Program-made: the position numbers and the translations under genes
Assembly (NCBI RefSeq): GCF_000474215.1
Contig: NZ_BAUC01000013.1
Location: 26,597-90,596 of the forward strand
Reading direction: 5' to 3'
Length of the DNA: 64,000 nucleotides
Source of the DNA: Edwardsiella hoshinae NBRC 105699 = ATCC 33379
GTDB taxonomy: Bacteria; Pseudomonadota; Gammaproteobacteria; Enterobacterales; Enterobacteriaceae
The notes under the pieces: model-generated
The model's database searches: none
The model's input: only the letters and a program-made list of their open reading frames with translations
Told to the model about the DNA's origin: nothing
In this document: positions 28,868 to 39,135 of the stretch, one piece after another
Position numbering within the stretch: position 1 is the first letter of the stretch
How the letters are laid out: every line of letters begins with the position of its first letter

Positions 28868-29941
28868 TCAGGCTGAGGTGATGCACTCCTGCTCAGCCTG
28901 GGGATTACGGGTAATATACATGGCATCCCCGTAACTAAAGAAACGATATTGCTGCGCCACTGCCTCGTGGTAGGCATTCAAGGTATGGCGATAACCCGCG
29001 AAGGCCGAAACCAGCATGATCAATGTAGACTCCGGCAGGTGGAAGTTGGTGATCAGAGCATCAATCACCTGATAGTGATAGCCCGGATAGATAAAGATCT
29101 GGGTATCATCGAAGAAAGGCGCGATCAAGGCCGACTGGCTGGCCGCCGCCGCGCTCTCTAACGAGCGCACCGAGGTGGTACCGACCGCAATCACGCGATT
29201 ACCCCGCGCCTTGCACGCCAGCACCGCATCCACCACCTCCTGCGGCACTTCGGCGTACTCGGAGTGCATGATGTGATCTTCGATGCTTTCGACCCGCACC
29301 GGCTGGAACGTGCCCGCCCCGACATGCAGGGTGACGAAAGCCATCTCTACCCCTTTGGCGCGCAGGCGGTCGAGCAGCGGCTGATCGAAATGCAGGCCGG
29401 CCGTCGGAGCCGCCACCGCCCCCGGGCGTGTGCTGTATACCGTCTGATAGAGTTCGCGATCCGCATGTTCGTCTGGACGATCAATATAGGGCGGCAGCGG
29501 CATATGACCGACGGCGTTGAGGATAGTCAACACATCGCGCTCATCCTCGAATCCCAATTCAAATAAGGTATCGTGACGCGCCAACATCGTGGCACGGATC
29601 TCCTCATTGTCGCCCAGCAACAATTCAGCGCCCGGCTTCGGCGCCTTGGAGGCACGCACATGTGCCAATACGCGTGCGCGATCCAGCACCCGCTCGACCA
29701 AGACTTCGATCTTACCGCCGCTGGCCTTACGGCCAAACAGACGCGCCGGGATCACCCGGGTATTGTTGAAGACCAACAGATCGCCTGGCTGGAGTTTGTC
29801 GACGATGTCCGTGAATACCCCGTGCTCCAGCTTACCCGTCGGCCCATCCAACGACAGCAAACGGCAGGCGCTACGCTGTGCTTGAGGATAACGGGCGATC
29901 AGTTCATCGGGCAGTTCGAAGGTAAAGTCAGAGACACGCAT
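28868..29941 (-). CDS. queA: S-adenosylmethionine:tRNA ribosyltransferase-isomerase
   Basis: A 357-residue enzyme (E. coli 356) that transfers and isomerises the ribosyl part of AdoMet to preQ1-tRNA, giving epoxyqueuosine. Family segments are [13 protein letters not shown] at the N-terminus, [57 protein letters not shown] and [16 protein letters not shown]. It lies upstream of tgt, so the two queuosine steps run in order along the transcript. It is divergent from acpH with 163 bp between them. Confidence 0.96.
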   Translation of the reverse strand: MRVSDFTFELPDELIARYPQAQRSACRLLSLDGPTGKLEHGVFTDIVDKLQPGDLLVFNNTRVIPARLFGRKASGGKIEVLVERVLDRARVLAHVRASKAPKPGAELLLGDNEEIRATMLARHDTLFELGFEDERDVLTILNAVGHMPLPPYIDRPDEHADRELYQTVYSTRPGAVAAPTAGLHFDQPLLDRLRAKGVEMAFVTLHVGAGTFQPVRVESIEDHIMHSEYAEVPQEVVDAVLACKARGNRVIAVGTTSVRSLESAAAASQSALIAPFFDDTQIFIYPGYHYQVIDALITNFHLPESTLIMLVSAFAGYRHTLNAYHEAVAQQYRFFSYGDAMYITRNPQAEQECITSA

Positions 29942-30104
29942 GATTTAGGTTCACTATATAATTGACAGTAATACGCCGAAGACAAGCGGCTTAGTCTAGA
30001 GCCGGCGGCGATAGGCTGCAACCGCAGATACCGCCCCAAGGCAAATTAGCGTGCAAAACCAACGCGCGCTGGCTCCGTACACGCCGCTCCCTTATACTCG
30101 GCGG

Positions 30105-30686
30105 ATGAATTTTCTGGCCCATCTCCACCTCGCCGCCTTGGCGGACAGCTCGCTGCTCGGCAATCTGCTGGCCGACTTTGTGCGCGGCGATCCGCAGCCC
30201 TATTACGATGATGTCGTCTGTGCCGGCATCCGCATGCATCGCCGCGTCGACCGCATCACGGATGGGCTGCCGCAAGTGCGCGCCGCGCGGGCTTGGTTTA
30301 GCGCCGAGTGCCGGCGCATCGCCCCAATCACCCTGGATATCGTCTGGGATCACTTCCTGGCCCGCGATTGGACACGTCTAGAGCCGAATCAACCGTTGGC
30401 GCACTTTGTCGCGCATGCCGCGCGCACCATCCAACCCCAACTGGACGCGACCCCCGCAAGCTTTCAGCACCTCAATCATCATCTGTGGCAGGAGCGCTGG
30501 CTACAGCGATACGCCGAATTGCCCTTCCTGGCCCGCGTGCTGAATGGCATGGCGCAACGCCGTCCTCGCCTGGCCGCCCTGAGCGGCTCTTTTCGCGATA
30601 TCGAACGCCACTATGCCCAGTTCGAGCGGCAATTCTGGGATTTCTATCCGCAAATGATGCAACAAGCGCGAGAGCGCACACTGTAA
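30105..30686 (+). CDS. acpH: Acyl carrier protein phosphodiesterase
   Basis: 193 residues, the length of E. coli AcpH (YajB), which removes the 4'-phosphopantetheine arm from holo-ACP. N-terminal [30 protein letters not shown] and [11 protein letters not shown] match the family; the His and Asp residues in these blocks form an HD-type metal site. ATG 30105 was chosen because it gives the exact family start; 18 further codons are open upstream with no support. It is divergent from queA, the standard E. coli layout. Confidence 0.94.
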   Translation: MNFLAHLHLAALADSSLLGNLLADFVRGDPQPYYDDVVCAGIRMHRRVDRITDGLPQVRAARAWFSAECRRIAPITLDIVWDHFLARDWTRLEPNQPLAHFVAHAARTIQPQLDATPASFQHLNHHLWQERWLQRYAELPFLARVLNGMAQRRPRLAALSGSFRDIERHYAQFERQFWDFYPQMMQQARERTL

Positions 30687-30942
30687 TCTATGCCTGACAT
30701 CGAAAGGACATATTGATAACAAAATTCACACAGAAAGGATTGCTAAAATACGACATTGCGTTATGGTTTTAGCACTGTCAGGCCTAGATTTACTGTAATC
30801 TGGCCATTGCGCGTAAAAGATGATTGGCGCAGGCTATCATATCGATTGGTGTTTCACGCTTTATTTACAAACATCGACTTCGTATAGTTGTCGCCAGTTA
30901 AAGATTATATAACCTATTGAATACTATTTAACGGGAGTTATT

Positions 30943-31545
30943 ATGGTCCTGGTTTCTCGTCAAGCACCTGACTTTACCGCTGCCGCCGTGATGGGTAACG
31001 GCGAAATCGTTGATAAATTCAACTTCAAAGCCTTCACCCAGGGTAAACCGGTTGTAGTGTTCTTCTGGCCGATGGACTTCACCTTCGTCTGCCCGTCAGA
31101 ACTGATCGCTTTCGATCACCGTTATAAAGAATTCCAGGCTCGTGGCGTCGAAGTCGTCGGCGTCTCCATGGACTCTGAGTTCGTCCACAACGCCTGGCGT
31201 AAAACCCCGGTCGATAAGGGCGGTATCGGCGAAGTCCAGTACCCGCTGGTTGCCGACGTGAAGCATGAAATCATGCGTGCCTATGGCATCGAGCATCCGG
31301 AAGAAGGCGTCGCACTGCGCGGCTCTTTCCTGATCGACAAAGAGGGTATCGTACGTCACCAGGTGGTCAACGATCTGCCGCTGGGACGTAACGTCGATGA
31401 AATGCTGCGCATGGTCGACGCCATGCAGTTCCACGAAGAGCACGGCGATGTTTGCCCGGCTCAGTGGGAAAAAGGCAAAGCTGGCATGGGTGCCTCACCG
31501 GACGGTGTCGCGAAATACCTGACTGAAAACGCCGACCAGCTGTAA
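30943..31545 (+). CDS. Typical 2-Cys peroxiredoxin (AhpC/TSA type)
   Basis: 200 residues. The peroxidatic Cys50 lies in DFTFVCPSE and the resolving Cys171 in HGDVCPAQW, which defines the typical 2-Cys class that reduces H2O2 and alkyl hydroperoxides. GGIG and a C-terminal extension containing KYL in place of the canonical YF suggest reduced or altered sensitivity to over-oxidation. It starts at ATG 30943 with GGGAG upstream. It has its own terminator at 31566-31593 and is a single-gene unit next to acpH, like the tsaA gene of Yersinia. No ahpF reductase is adjacent, so thioredoxin is the likely donor. Confidence 0.93.
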   Translation: MVLVSRQAPDFTAAAVMGNGEIVDKFNFKAFTQGKPVVVFFWPMDFTFVCPSELIAFDHRYKEFQARGVEVVGVSMDSEFVHNAWRKTPVDKGGIGEVQYPLVADVKHEIMRAYGIEHPEEGVALRGSFLIDKEGIVRHQVVNDLPLGRNVDEMLRMVDAMQFHEEHGDVCPAQWEKGKAGMGASPDGVAKYLTENADQL

Positions 31546-31565
31546 TCTACGCGCCTCACGCGATG

Positions 31566-31593
31566 AAAAAGCGGCCAGATGGCCGCTTTTTTT
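31566..31593 (+). terminator. Terminator of the peroxiredoxin gene, also facing malZ
   Basis: AAAAGCGGCC/GGCCGCTTTT forms a 10-bp stem with a 4-base loop, followed by more T residues. The A-run on the left makes it usable in both directions, serving the convergent malZ (stop at 31614). Confidence 0.9.
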
Positions 31594-31613
31594 ATCGTTG
31601 TCGCCTGGGCGAA

Positions 31614-33404
31614 TCAGCGCCGCAGCAGCCACAGGCTGGCACTCTCCGCGGGCAGGTCGAGTGCCATCATCTGCGCGCCGACTTCAAGCTGTCCCTCGCC
31701 GCAGAGTCTCTGCCAGGGGCCATGGGGCAACAGAGGGGTATACGGCAAGGTTAGCGCTCCCCGCCCCGCACGCTGAATGGCGATCAGCAGATGTTCATCC
31801 TGCCACTGGCGTATAAACAGCAACGACTCGTCATCGGCATGGATCACCCGGCAGCCCCCGCGGCGTAGCGCAGTATGCTGCTTACGCAGCGCCGCCAAGC
31901 GGCGACATAGCGCCAGCAAGGTGCTGTCCCAACTGACGTCATCCCAGGGAAAGGGCGCGCGACAATAGGGATCGTTGTCGCCCGCTAGGCCGATCTCGTC
32001 GCCGTAGTAGAGGCAGGGCACGCCGATCCAAGTAAACAGCCAGGTCAGTGCCAAGTGCATCCGAGCGCGATTCCCGTGCAACAGGGTAAGGAAACGGGCA
32101 GTATCGTGGCTATCCAACTGATTAAACTGGCATAACTGTTGCTGTTGACTCAGCCCGGCGCGATAGCGTTCCATCCACTCGGCACACTCGGCCGCCGTCA
32201 GACGTATCGCTTGATAGGCAACATCTTTACCGGCCAGAAAGGCGCGCAACGGTAAGGCGAATCCCATGTAATTCATCGCCCCATCCTCGACGCCGGCCTG
32301 TAACCAGCGGCGCGCATCAGCAAAGTGTTCACCTAACACATAGCCCTGCGGGTTCTCCTCTTTCACGGCCTGATAAATCCCTGCCAGATGCGTGAGGTTA
32401 GCGCGCGCACTGCCTCCCTCGCCCAGCATATGGATCACATCTAAGCGCCAACCGTCGATGGCATAGGGCGGACGTAACCAATGACGAACCACGCTATCGG
32501 CACCGCGATAGATGCTATCGACCACCCGAGGACTGGCATAATCCAGCTTGGGCAAGGATGCCTGGCCCTTCCAGCCCAGCGCCTGCCCCGCACTATCGAA
32601 GGTGTAACGCTCGCGCTGCGGCGATTCGGGATGATGACAGGCGCCATCATCACCCTGACGCGGGCGATCAAACCAGGGATGGGTATCACCGGTATGATTG
32701 AAGACGCCATCCAGTACCAGGCGCATGCCGGCATGCTGCGTCGCCTGGCGCAGACGGATCAACGCCGCCTCCCCGCCCAAGCGGACATCGACATGGTAAT
32801 AGTCGGCGGTATCATATTTATGGTTGCTCGGCGCGCTGAAGATGGGATTGAGGTATAAGGCATCGACCCCTAATGCCTGGAGGTAGGGCAAGCGCTCGAC
32901 AATGCCGTCGAGATCGCCGCCGTAGCAGGTATAGCCATCCGTCGCCGCATCGATCGGCGCATCCCAGGCGCGCAGTCCCTCCGCCTGCGCATCCCGGGCA
33001 CCGCTGGTACGAGCGAAACGGTCGGGAAATATCTGGTAGAACACGCGATCGGCCACCCAGTCGGGATAGGGTGAGGGCTCACTGACAGCGAATTGCTCCA
33101 TCTGTCCCGGTGGCGTCGTCTGGAGACCGTTAGGCGTCATCCAGCACTGGCGATCGTCCCACACCAGCTTAAAGCAGTAACGGCGCAACGCCTCCCCCTC
33201 CGTTAGCGTTAAACGGGCGCGGTATATGGCGTAGGGCGGCTGCCGCCGCAGGCGCATCGCCAGCAACCACTCTTCATTATCCGGCTCACAGCGCAGCAAG
33301 ACCTGTCGCGGCAGCGCCGTTCCCGCCAACCACAAGCTCACCTCCAACGCCTCTCCACACCGGCGCACATAGGGTGCGACCGGCAAATGCCAGGCATTCA
33401 ACAT
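31614..33404 (-). CDS. malZ: Maltodextrin glucosidase
   Basis: A 596-residue GH13 enzyme (E. coli MalZ 604) that releases glucose from the reducing end of maltodextrins in the cytoplasm. It has an N-terminal beta-domain (1-120), then the barrel: YQIFPDRFA, DALYLNPIF, the GH13 region I LVLDGVFNHTG, region II GWRLDVIHMLG (nucleophile Asp), region III YVLGEHF (acid Glu) and region IV QLDSHDTAR (transition-state Asp). All three catalytic acids are present. It starts at ATG 33404. Two MalT-box-like sites lie 80-100 bp upstream, in line with membership of the maltose regulon. Confidence 0.94.
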   Translation of the reverse strand: MLNAWHLPVAPYVRRCGEALEVSLWLAGTALPRQVLLRCEPDNEEWLLAMRLRRQPPYAIYRARLTLTEGEALRRYCFKLVWDDRQCWMTPNGLQTTPPGQMEQFAVSEPSPYPDWVADRVFYQIFPDRFARTSGARDAQAEGLRAWDAPIDAATDGYTCYGGDLDGIVERLPYLQALGVDALYLNPIFSAPSNHKYDTADYYHVDVRLGGEAALIRLRQATQHAGMRLVLDGVFNHTGDTHPWFDRPRQGDDGACHHPESPQRERYTFDSAGQALGWKGQASLPKLDYASPRVVDSIYRGADSVVRHWLRPPYAIDGWRLDVIHMLGEGGSARANLTHLAGIYQAVKEENPQGYVLGEHFADARRWLQAGVEDGAMNYMGFALPLRAFLAGKDVAYQAIRLTAAECAEWMERYRAGLSQQQQLCQFNQLDSHDTARFLTLLHGNRARMHLALTWLFTWIGVPCLYYGDEIGLAGDNDPYCRAPFPWDDVSWDSTLLALCRRLAALRKQHTALRRGGCRVIHADDESLLFIRQWQDEHLLIAIQRAGRGALTLPYTPLLPHGPWQRLCGEGQLEVGAQMMALDLPAESASLWLLRR

Positions 33405-33484
33405 ACTTCCCTCTCCCTTTTCGCTCAGATATGTCGATCATGGCAGCGCTTTCCCGCGCTACCTCCTCTATTCTGCCTTTTTCT

Positions 33485-33506
33485 AGGGATGAGCGCGGGG
33501 GAGGAG
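33485..33506 (+). promoter_or_regulatory. Pair of MalT-box-like sequences upstream of malZ
   Basis: AGGGATGAGC (33485-33494) and GGGGAGGAG (33498-33506) resemble the MalT consensus GGGGA(T/G)GAGG at 8 and 9 positions and lie in direct orientation 82-102 bp before the malZ ATG. E. coli malZ is MalT-dependent. The strand reads away from malZ, so the match is suggestive only. Confidence 0.45.
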
Positions 33507-33653
33507 AAACAATAATATGCGAGAGTTTTTTGTAAGCCTGTGTCAAGTAAAGAGAAAATTGGTTGACTGATGCAAAACAGCCGTTAGCCTATGCGCAAGG
33601 ATACTATCCCTCTATTCCCCCACGATGCATCATGAGAAAAGAAAGGAGCCTGC

Positions 33654-34931
33654 ATGCAAAAAATAGTGATGCGCTGGCTGGAACAGTTCGGCCTTGAATT
33701 CACCCACCTGACCTCGCTGGTACTGGTGCTGAGCCTGATTGTCGTGACGGCGGTGGTCATCCATCTGCTGTTACATCGCCTATTACTCTCGCGCCTGCGC
33801 CGCCGCGGCCTACAGAGTGAAAACATGTGGCTCAAGGTTCTCACGCAGCACAACTTATTTCATCGCCTGGCCCTGTTGTTTCAAGGGGTGATCGTCAACC
33901 TCCAGGCCGTCTTCTGGCTTCACCCCGGCACCGATGCCGGCAATGCGCTGATCATCGCCGCCCAGCTGTGGATCCTGCTGTATGCCCTGCTCTCGCTCTT
34001 CTCCCTGCTCGACATCCTGTTAGATCTGTCGCATCAGTTGGCGGTCGCCACCCAGTTACCGCTGCGCGGCATCTTCCAAGGAACCAAGCTGCTGGCGGCC
34101 ATCATCATCGGCATCTTGATGATCTCGCTGCTGATGGGCCAGTCGCCCATCCTGCTGATCAGTGGCCTGGGCGCTATGGCTGCCGTGCTAATGTTGGTCT
34201 TTAAAGATCCCATCCTCGGTTTAGTGGCCGGCATTCAGCTCTCCGCCAACGATATGCTACGCCTCGGTGATTGGTTGGAGATGCCCAAGTATGGCGCCGA
34301 CGGCGCGGTGATCGACATCGGCCTGACCACGGTAAAGGTGCGTAACTGGGATAACACCATCACCACCATCCCAACCTATGCGCTAGTGTCCGACTCCTTC
34401 AAGAACTGGCGCGGCATGTCAGAATCCGGAGGGCGGCGTATCAAACGCAGCCTGAATATCGATACCACCAGCATTCGCTTCCTGAGCGACGCAGATCTGG
34501 CTTCGCTGCAACGCAGCGTGTTGCTACAACCCTATCTGCACGACAAGACGTTGGAGATCGCCCGCTACAACCAGCAGGTACACAGTGATCTGAGTTCACC
34601 GCTCAATGGTCGGCGCATGACCAACCTGGGCACCCTACGCGCCTATCTTCAGGCCTACCTTACTCAACATCCCCGCATCCGTAAGGACATGACGCTGATG
34701 GTGCGCCAGTTGGCACCGACCCCCGATGGGCTGCCCATCGAGATCTATGCCTTTACCAACACGGTTGTCTGGGCGGAGTATGAGGCGATCCAGGCGGATA
34801 TCTTCGATCACACCTTCGCGGTGATTGAGCAATTCGGTTTACGCATTCACCAGACGCCGACCGGCACCGATGTGCGCGCCATCGCGCATCATCTCACCGC
34901 GGCGCCGACGCGCAACTTTACCGCCGATTGA
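33654..34931 (+). CDS. ybdG: Mechanosensitive channel of miniconductance, YbdG family
   Basis: A 425-residue MscS-superfamily channel (E. coli YbdG 415) that opens under membrane tension during hypo-osmotic shock. Five membrane segments occupy about residues 1-190. The pore helix and beta-domain block [33 protein letters not shown] is unmistakable, and [36 protein letters not shown] follows. It starts at ATG 33654 with AAAGGAG upstream. The gene is divergent from malZ; this neighbour pairing is not that of E. coli, where ybdG lies elsewhere. Confidence 0.95.
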   Translation: MQKIVMRWLEQFGLEFTHLTSLVLVLSLIVVTAVVIHLLLHRLLLSRLRRRGLQSENMWLKVLTQHNLFHRLALLFQGVIVNLQAVFWLHPGTDAGNALIIAAQLWILLYALLSLFSLLDILLDLSHQLAVATQLPLRGIFQGTKLLAAIIIGILMISLLMGQSPILLISGLGAMAAVLMLVFKDPILGLVAGIQLSANDMLRLGDWLEMPKYGADGAVIDIGLTTVKVRNWDNTITTIPTYALVSDSFKNWRGMSESGGRRIKRSLNIDTTSIRFLSDADLASLQRSVLLQPYLHDKTLEIARYNQQVHSDLSSPLNGRRMTNLGTLRAYLQAYLTQHPRIRKDMTLMVRQLAPTPDGLPIEIYAFTNTVVWAEYEAIQADIFDHTFAVIEQFGLRIHQTPTGTDVRAIAHHLTAAPTRNFTAD

Positions 34932-35062
34932 CAGTTAGCGACGTAGATGTATCGGCCAGTAACAAATCTCAGCCATCCCTCTCACAATATGAATGCGGGG
35001 TTTCCGCCCCGCCGTGACTGGGATACAACGGTCTCGCACGTTTTTAACCGGGAGAGTTTGTT

Positions 35063-35329
35063 GTGTTTACACGGCTACGCGCACACCTGCTACCGCTGCT
35101 GTCCGCCTTGATCTTGGCGGCCGGCCTGCACAGCGTCGGCGGCGAACGCATGGCACCCGATCGCCTGCACGCCGCCCAACACTATGAAGAAGTGGTCAGT
35201 ACCCTACACGACGTCCGCGACGCACTACGCCAACGCGTCAACGCGGCCGGACGTGATGAACAAGAGGACAGTCTCGGCGAGGTAATCGCCAGCGATGCTG
35301 AGGTTCGCGCCCGCGATCGCCCCGACTAA
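35063..35329 (+). CDS. Small hypothetical secreted protein
   Basis: 88 residues with GTG start at 35063 behind GGGAG. The first 25 residues (basic RLRAH, then LLPLLSALILAAGLHSVGG) look like a Sec signal peptide; the remainder is charged and predicted helical (HYEEVVSTLHDVRDALRQRV) with an acidic tail. I recognise no family. It lies between ybdG and an IS graveyard. A lineage-specific periplasmic protein is the best description; it could also be a chance frame, but the RBS plus signal-like N-terminus favour a real gene. Confidence 0.5.
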   Translation: MFTRLRAHLLPLLSALILAAGLHSVGGERMAPDRLHAAQHYEEVVSTLHDVRDALRQRVNAAGRDEQEDSLGEVIASDAEVRARDRPD

Positions 35330-35379
35330 CACACCGTCAAACCAATAAATATCCTCTGGCATAGCCGGAGGTTTCTCGG

Positions 35380-35692
35380 ATGCGCCTGTATCAGCAGGCG
35401 GTTCAGGGCATTGAGCCTGTGGATTATGTGATTACAGCTGAACAACGTGAAATTCAGCCGATTAAAGCACAGAGCAAACGCCTGGAGATGGAAAAAGAAA
35501 TACTAAAGCAAACTGCCATGATGATGAGCGAAATCCCCGGAAAACTATCGCGTTAATCACACGGCAGAAAGCAAAGTGGCCCGAGCTGATCGTTGTCATT
35601 TATTCGGTATTCACCGTAGCGTTTATTATGCGCAGGTGAAGCGAACGGTTAATGTGCAACAGATTGAGAAACAGGCTATTCCTGTGTCCTGA
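35380..35692 (+). pseudogene. IS3-family transposase remnant (OrfA end and OrfB start)
   Basis: 35380-35556 encodes a fragment ending with RLEMEKEILKQTAMMM, the leucine-zipper C-terminus typical of IS3-family OrfA. From about 35562 another frame reads RADRCHLFGIHRSVYYAQVKR, the N-terminus of IS3-family OrfB, and stops at 35690-35692 at the tandem repeat. The zinc/HTH part of OrfA and the whole DDE integrase core are gone, and no terminal inverted repeats were seen. It is non-functional. Confidence 0.8.
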
Positions 35693-35731
35693 TGTTGTGA
35701 TGTTGTGATGTTGTGATGTTGTGATGTTGTG
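35692..35731 (+). repeat. 8-bp tandem repeat (ATGTTGTG)x5
   Basis: Five perfect copies of ATGTTGTG without interruption, at the junction between the IS3-type remnant and the IS200-type remnant. The perfect copies suggest recent slippage; copy number may vary between strains. Confidence 0.9.
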
Positions 35732-35732
35732 A

Positions 35733-36060
35733 TCCACTACAGTATCTACGTAGTATCCACGACACCAGAACGCCCTGTTCCTGTGTGTAAAATTCAGATC
35801 CCCAAACTGCGGATACACCGTCAGACTGCTTTTCCCTTTCAGCTCCCCCATAAAGCCGGATACGCGCATTTGGAGCGGGATTTCCACAAGCATATGGATA
35901 TGATCGGCGCAACATTCCGCTGCCAGGAGCCGTACGCTTTCCCACTCGCACCGCTTTCTTACGGTGCTGCCTATTGCTCTGCGTTTCTCTCCGTAGAACA
36001 CCTGCCTTCGCTAGTTTGGCGCAAAAATGATGTGATATTTACCGTTCCCTCGGAGGGGCG
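35733..36060 (-). pseudogene. IS200/IS605-family TnpA remnant
   Basis: The minus-strand reading shows KYHIIFAPN, an in-frame TAG, then RRQVFYGEKRRAIG, LLAAECCADHIHMLVEIP (the HUH motif is the H-I-H), FMGELKGKSSL and FWCRGYYVDTV. This is the Y1 transposase of IS200-like elements. The N-terminus runs into unrelated sequence, there is an amber codon after about 9 recognisable residues, and the C-terminus with the helix carrying the catalytic Tyr is cut off at the tandem repeat. It cannot make a working transposase. Confidence 0.85.
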
Positions 36061-36218
36061 CTAAGCACTTCTCGTTCCCCCTTAGGCCCCCTGTTGATTT
36101 CTTGTTGCACGTTTGCCGTTGCCAGACCGCAAGACGTTTTAACAAATCAAAAGGGGGTTAATGACTGGCTCCACGCTGAAAACTTTCCGGAATCCCCAGC
36201 CTAGCAGGGGGCGATAGA

Positions 36219-36251
36219 CAAAAAAACGGAGCCGTTCGGCTCCGTTTTTTT
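36219..36251 (-). terminator. Bidirectional terminator downstream of proY
   Basis: CGGAGCC/GGCTCCG with a 4-base loop is flanked by eight A residues on the left and seven T residues on the right. It lies 32 bp after the proY stop and also shields against plus-strand transcription from the IS remnants. Confidence 0.9.
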
Positions 36252-36282
36252 ACCCATGCTGCGGCCTAGCAGCCACCGGACA

Positions 36283-37674
36283 TCACTCCTCGGGGGGTAA
36301 GGACTGCTGCAAATCCGGCGTCATCGGACGACGCACGAAACGGTAGCCGACCAGCAACGCCAAGATCCAGATAGCGCCCGCGTACAGCGAGATGCGCGTA
36401 TCCGGGAAATAGCCGATCAACGCGATGATGAAGGCCAGGAACAGAATACCCAGCAATGAGGTGTAGATCCCCCCCCGCAATGGAAAATCCAGCGCCTTTA
36501 CCTGCGCCGGAGTCAGCCCACGGCGAAAGGCGATCTGCGACAACAAGATCATGATCCACACCCACACCGTCGCGAAGGTCGCCAAGGAGGCGATCACCAG
36601 GAAGACGCCCTGCGGCATGATGTAGTTCAGGTAGACCGCCACCAGCAACGCCAGCACCATCACCACCACCGTGACCCAAGGGATCCCGTGGCGCGACACC
36701 CGGGCAAACATCTGCGGCGCATGCCCCTGCTGCGCCATGCCGTGTAGCATACGCCCAACGCCGAACACATCGCTGTTGATCGCCGACAGTGAGGCGGTGA
36801 TCACCACGAAGTTCAGTATCCCTGCCGCCACAGTGATCCCCAGATGCTGAAAGGTCAGCACGAAGGGGCTGCCCTGCGTGCCCACCTGATTCCAGGGATA
36901 GATAGACATGATGACAAACAGCGTACCGACATAGAACACCAGGATACGCAGCGGCACCGAGTTGATCGCCTTGGGAATAGCGGTCTTCGGATTGGCTGCC
37001 TCACCGGCGGTGATGCCGATGATCTCAATCCCACCGTAGGCGAACATCACCAGCTGCAACGACAATATCATTCCCATCACGCCGTGGCTGAAGAAACCGC
37101 CATGGCTCCACAAGTTGGCGATCCCGGTCGGCTGGCCGCCGTTGCCGATCCCCCAAATGATGATGCCGAACCCCGCCAGGATCATTACCACGATGGTGGC
37201 GACCTTGAAGAAGGAGAACCAAAACTCCAATTCGCCGAAGACCCGCACACTCATCAGGTTGACCGCGCCGATGATCAACACCACGCTTAACACCCAGATC
37301 CAGTGGGGCACCGCCGGAAACCAGACGCCCATGTAAATACCGAACGCCGTCACATCGGCGATAGCGACGATCAAGATCTCGAAGCAATAGGTCCAGCCCG
37401 TGATATAGCCGGCCATCGGCCCCAGGTAGTCTTGCGCATAACGCGAGAAAGAGCTGGCCTGCGGATTATTGACCGACATCTCCCCCAACGCGCGCATAAT
37501 GATAAACGCCGCAATACCGCCGATCAGGTAGGCCAGCAGCACGCTGGGCCCCGCCATCTTGATGGCATCGGCCGACCCGTAGAACAGGCCGGTGCCAATC
37601 GCCGACCCCAATGCCATAAAACGGATATGGCGCGCATTCAGCCCCCGTTTTAACTTATTGGCTTGTTGTTGCAT
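36283..37674 (-). CDS. proY: Proline-type permease ProY
   Basis: A 463-residue APC-superfamily permease, strongly similar to E. coli ProY (457 aa) and described as a cryptic proline transporter. The N-terminus [24 protein letters not shown] carries the helix-I glycine motif; [19 protein letters not shown] is the helix-VI consensus. About 12 membrane helices. It starts at ATG 37674, only 26 bp after a terminator that closes brnQ, so its expression depends on that hairpin. Order brnQ-proY-malZ is conserved in E. coli, but ybdG, a small orphan and IS debris now lie between proY and malZ. Confidence 0.95.
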   Translation of the reverse strand: MQQQANKLKRGLNARHIRFMALGSAIGTGLFYGSADAIKMAGPSVLLAYLIGGIAAFIIMRALGEMSVNNPQASSFSRYAQDYLGPMAGYITGWTYCFEILIVAIADVTAFGIYMGVWFPAVPHWIWVLSVVLIIGAVNLMSVRVFGELEFWFSFFKVATIVVMILAGFGIIIWGIGNGGQPTGIANLWSHGGFFSHGVMGMILSLQLVMFAYGGIEIIGITAGEAANPKTAIPKAINSVPLRILVFYVGTLFVIMSIYPWNQVGTQGSPFVLTFQHLGITVAAGILNFVVITASLSAINSDVFGVGRMLHGMAQQGHAPQMFARVSRHGIPWVTVVVMVLALLVAVYLNYIMPQGVFLVIASLATFATVWVWIMILLSQIAFRRGLTPAQVKALDFPLRGGIYTSLLGILFLAFIIALIGYFPDTRISLYAGAIWILALLVGYRFVRRPMTPDLQQSLPPEE

Positions 37675-37700
37675 CTTGTTAGTTACCCATCTCGCCGGTC

Positions 37701-37725
37701 AAAAAAACACGGGCGTATGCCCGTG
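37701..37725 (-). terminator. Terminator/attenuator between brnQ and proY
   Basis: Minus-strand CACGGGC/GCCCGTG with a 4-base loop (37708-37725) and seven T residues (37707-37701). It ends 26 bp before the proY ATG, leaving no room for a normal promoter between them. Confidence 0.85.
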
Positions 37726-37815
37726 CTAAAATTTTTGTGTGATTATAGGGTGAGCGCCGGATGAGTTCACCTCATCAACTGTAACAATTTCATGACGGCC
37801 CCCGTTACGGTGAGC

Positions 37816-39135
37816 TTACGACGGCATCACCTGCTGACGCGCGCCGCGCACACGGTCATACAACCCCGCCAGCACCATCATCGCCAACGACGGCGGCAAC
37901 CAGGCCAACCCCTGTTGCGCCAGCGGCAACTGCTCGATCCAGGCCGGGAGTTGCACCGCCAGTGCCGACGACTTAACGGCGTCCAGAATACCGAACAGTA
38001 GGCTGACGACCATCACCGGTTTGAATACCCGCGGCGCACTACACCACCAGCGGCGGGTAAAGCTCAACACCACCAACACGATGCACGGCGGGTAGATGGC
38101 GGTCAGCACCGGAATCGAAATCTGGATCAACAGGCTCAACCCCAGGTTGGAGACCACCATCGAGAACAATCCCAAGATGAAGACCAGGCTACGGTAGCTA
38201 AGCGGCAGATGCTCGGCGAAAAACTCGGCGCAGGCGCAAGTCAGGCCGACCGCCGTTACCATACAGGCGATAAAGATCAACGCCGCCAGGAAAATCGATC
38301 CCATATTGCCAAAGGTATGCTGCACGTAGGCATGCAGGATCACCGCGCCATTCTGCGCCCCCGGCACCAACATCCCACTATCTGAGCCCAGCTTAAACAG
38401 GCTCAGGTAGACCAGCGTTAAACCGATGCCGGCGATCAGCCCGGCCCAGATGGTGTAACGCGTCAACAAGCGTGCATCGCTGACGCCGCGTGAACGCGCC
38501 GCGTTGACGATGACGATGCCGAACACCATCGCCCCTAAGGTATCCATCGTCAGGTAACCATTGATAAAACCACTGGAGAACGGGATCTGGCGATACACCT
38601 CGGTGGCGGGAGCGAAGTCGCCCGCCGGCCAAACCAGCGCGGAGATCCCCAGCATCGCCAGGGCCACGATCTTCAGCGGAGCCAGGACGTGACCGACGGT
38701 ATCCAACAACTTGCCCGGGTAGAGCGAGATACCGATCACCAACACGAAATAGATCAGGCTGTATACCAGCAGCGGCAATGCCCCTTCGCCGCTCAGCGGC
38801 GCGATGCCGACTTCAAAGGAAACGGTCGTCGTACGCGGGATGGCAAACAGCGGCCCCACCGCCAGATAGGCGAGAGTCGCCAGCAACAGCCCGGCGCGAC
38901 GGCCAAGCGGCGAGCTGAGGGTATCGATGCCACCGCCGACCTTCGCCAGCGCCACCACCGTCGCCACCGGTAGGCCGACCGCGGTGATCAGGAAGCCCAG
39001 AGCCGCAATCCAGACATGTTCGCCGGATTGCAGTCCGACCATCGGCGGGAAAATAATGTTGCCCGCGCCGACAAACAGCGCGAAGGTCATAAATCCTAGC
39101 GCCAGGATATCTTTAGAGGTTAAACGATGCGTCAT
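37816..39135 (-). CDS. brnQ: Branched-chain amino acid:cation symporter BrnQ
   Basis: 439 residues, the length of E. coli BrnQ. It takes up leucine, isoleucine and valine with Na+ across the inner membrane. The N-terminal blocks [21 protein letters not shown] and [16 protein letters not shown] and the 12-helix layout are family-specific. ATG 39135 (MTHRLTSKD) was chosen over an in-frame extension of 23 codons because it matches the E. coli start. The phoR gene found upstream in E. coli is missing; a YfgF-type gene follows instead, so a rearrangement boundary lies in 39136-39809. Confidence 0.95.
   Translation of the reverse strand: MTHRLTSKDILALGFMTFALFVGAGNIIFPPMVGLQSGEHVWIAALGFLITAVGLPVATVVALAKVGGGIDTLSSPLGRRAGLLLATLAYLAVGPLFAIPRTTTVSFEVGIAPLSGEGALPLLVYSLIYFVLVIGISLYPGKLLDTVGHVLAPLKIVALAMLGISALVWPAGDFAPATEVYRQIPFSSGFINGYLTMDTLGAMVFGIVIVNAARSRGVSDARLLTRYTIWAGLIAGIGLTLVYLSLFKLGSDSGMLVPGAQNGAVILHAYVQHTFGNMGSIFLAALIFIACMVTAVGLTCACAEFFAEHLPLSYRSLVFILGLFSMVVSNLGLSLLIQISIPVLTAIYPPCIVLVVLSFTRRWWCSAPRVFKPVMVVSLLFGILDAVKSSALAVQLPAWIEQLPLAQQGLAWLPPSLAMMVLAGLYDRVRGARQQVMPS

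Noticed and set aside
30820..30880. OxyR-type site before the peroxiredoxin gene (ATTG-N7-CTAT at 30823-30837, then ATTG 7 bases on)
   Set aside because: Only the first half resembles the ATAG-N7-CTAT pattern; the second half does not, so the match is too weak to list as a site.
35692..35731. CRISPR array from the tandem repeats here and at 63915-64000
   Set aside because: Units are 8 bp and abut with no spacers. They are simple tandem repeats.
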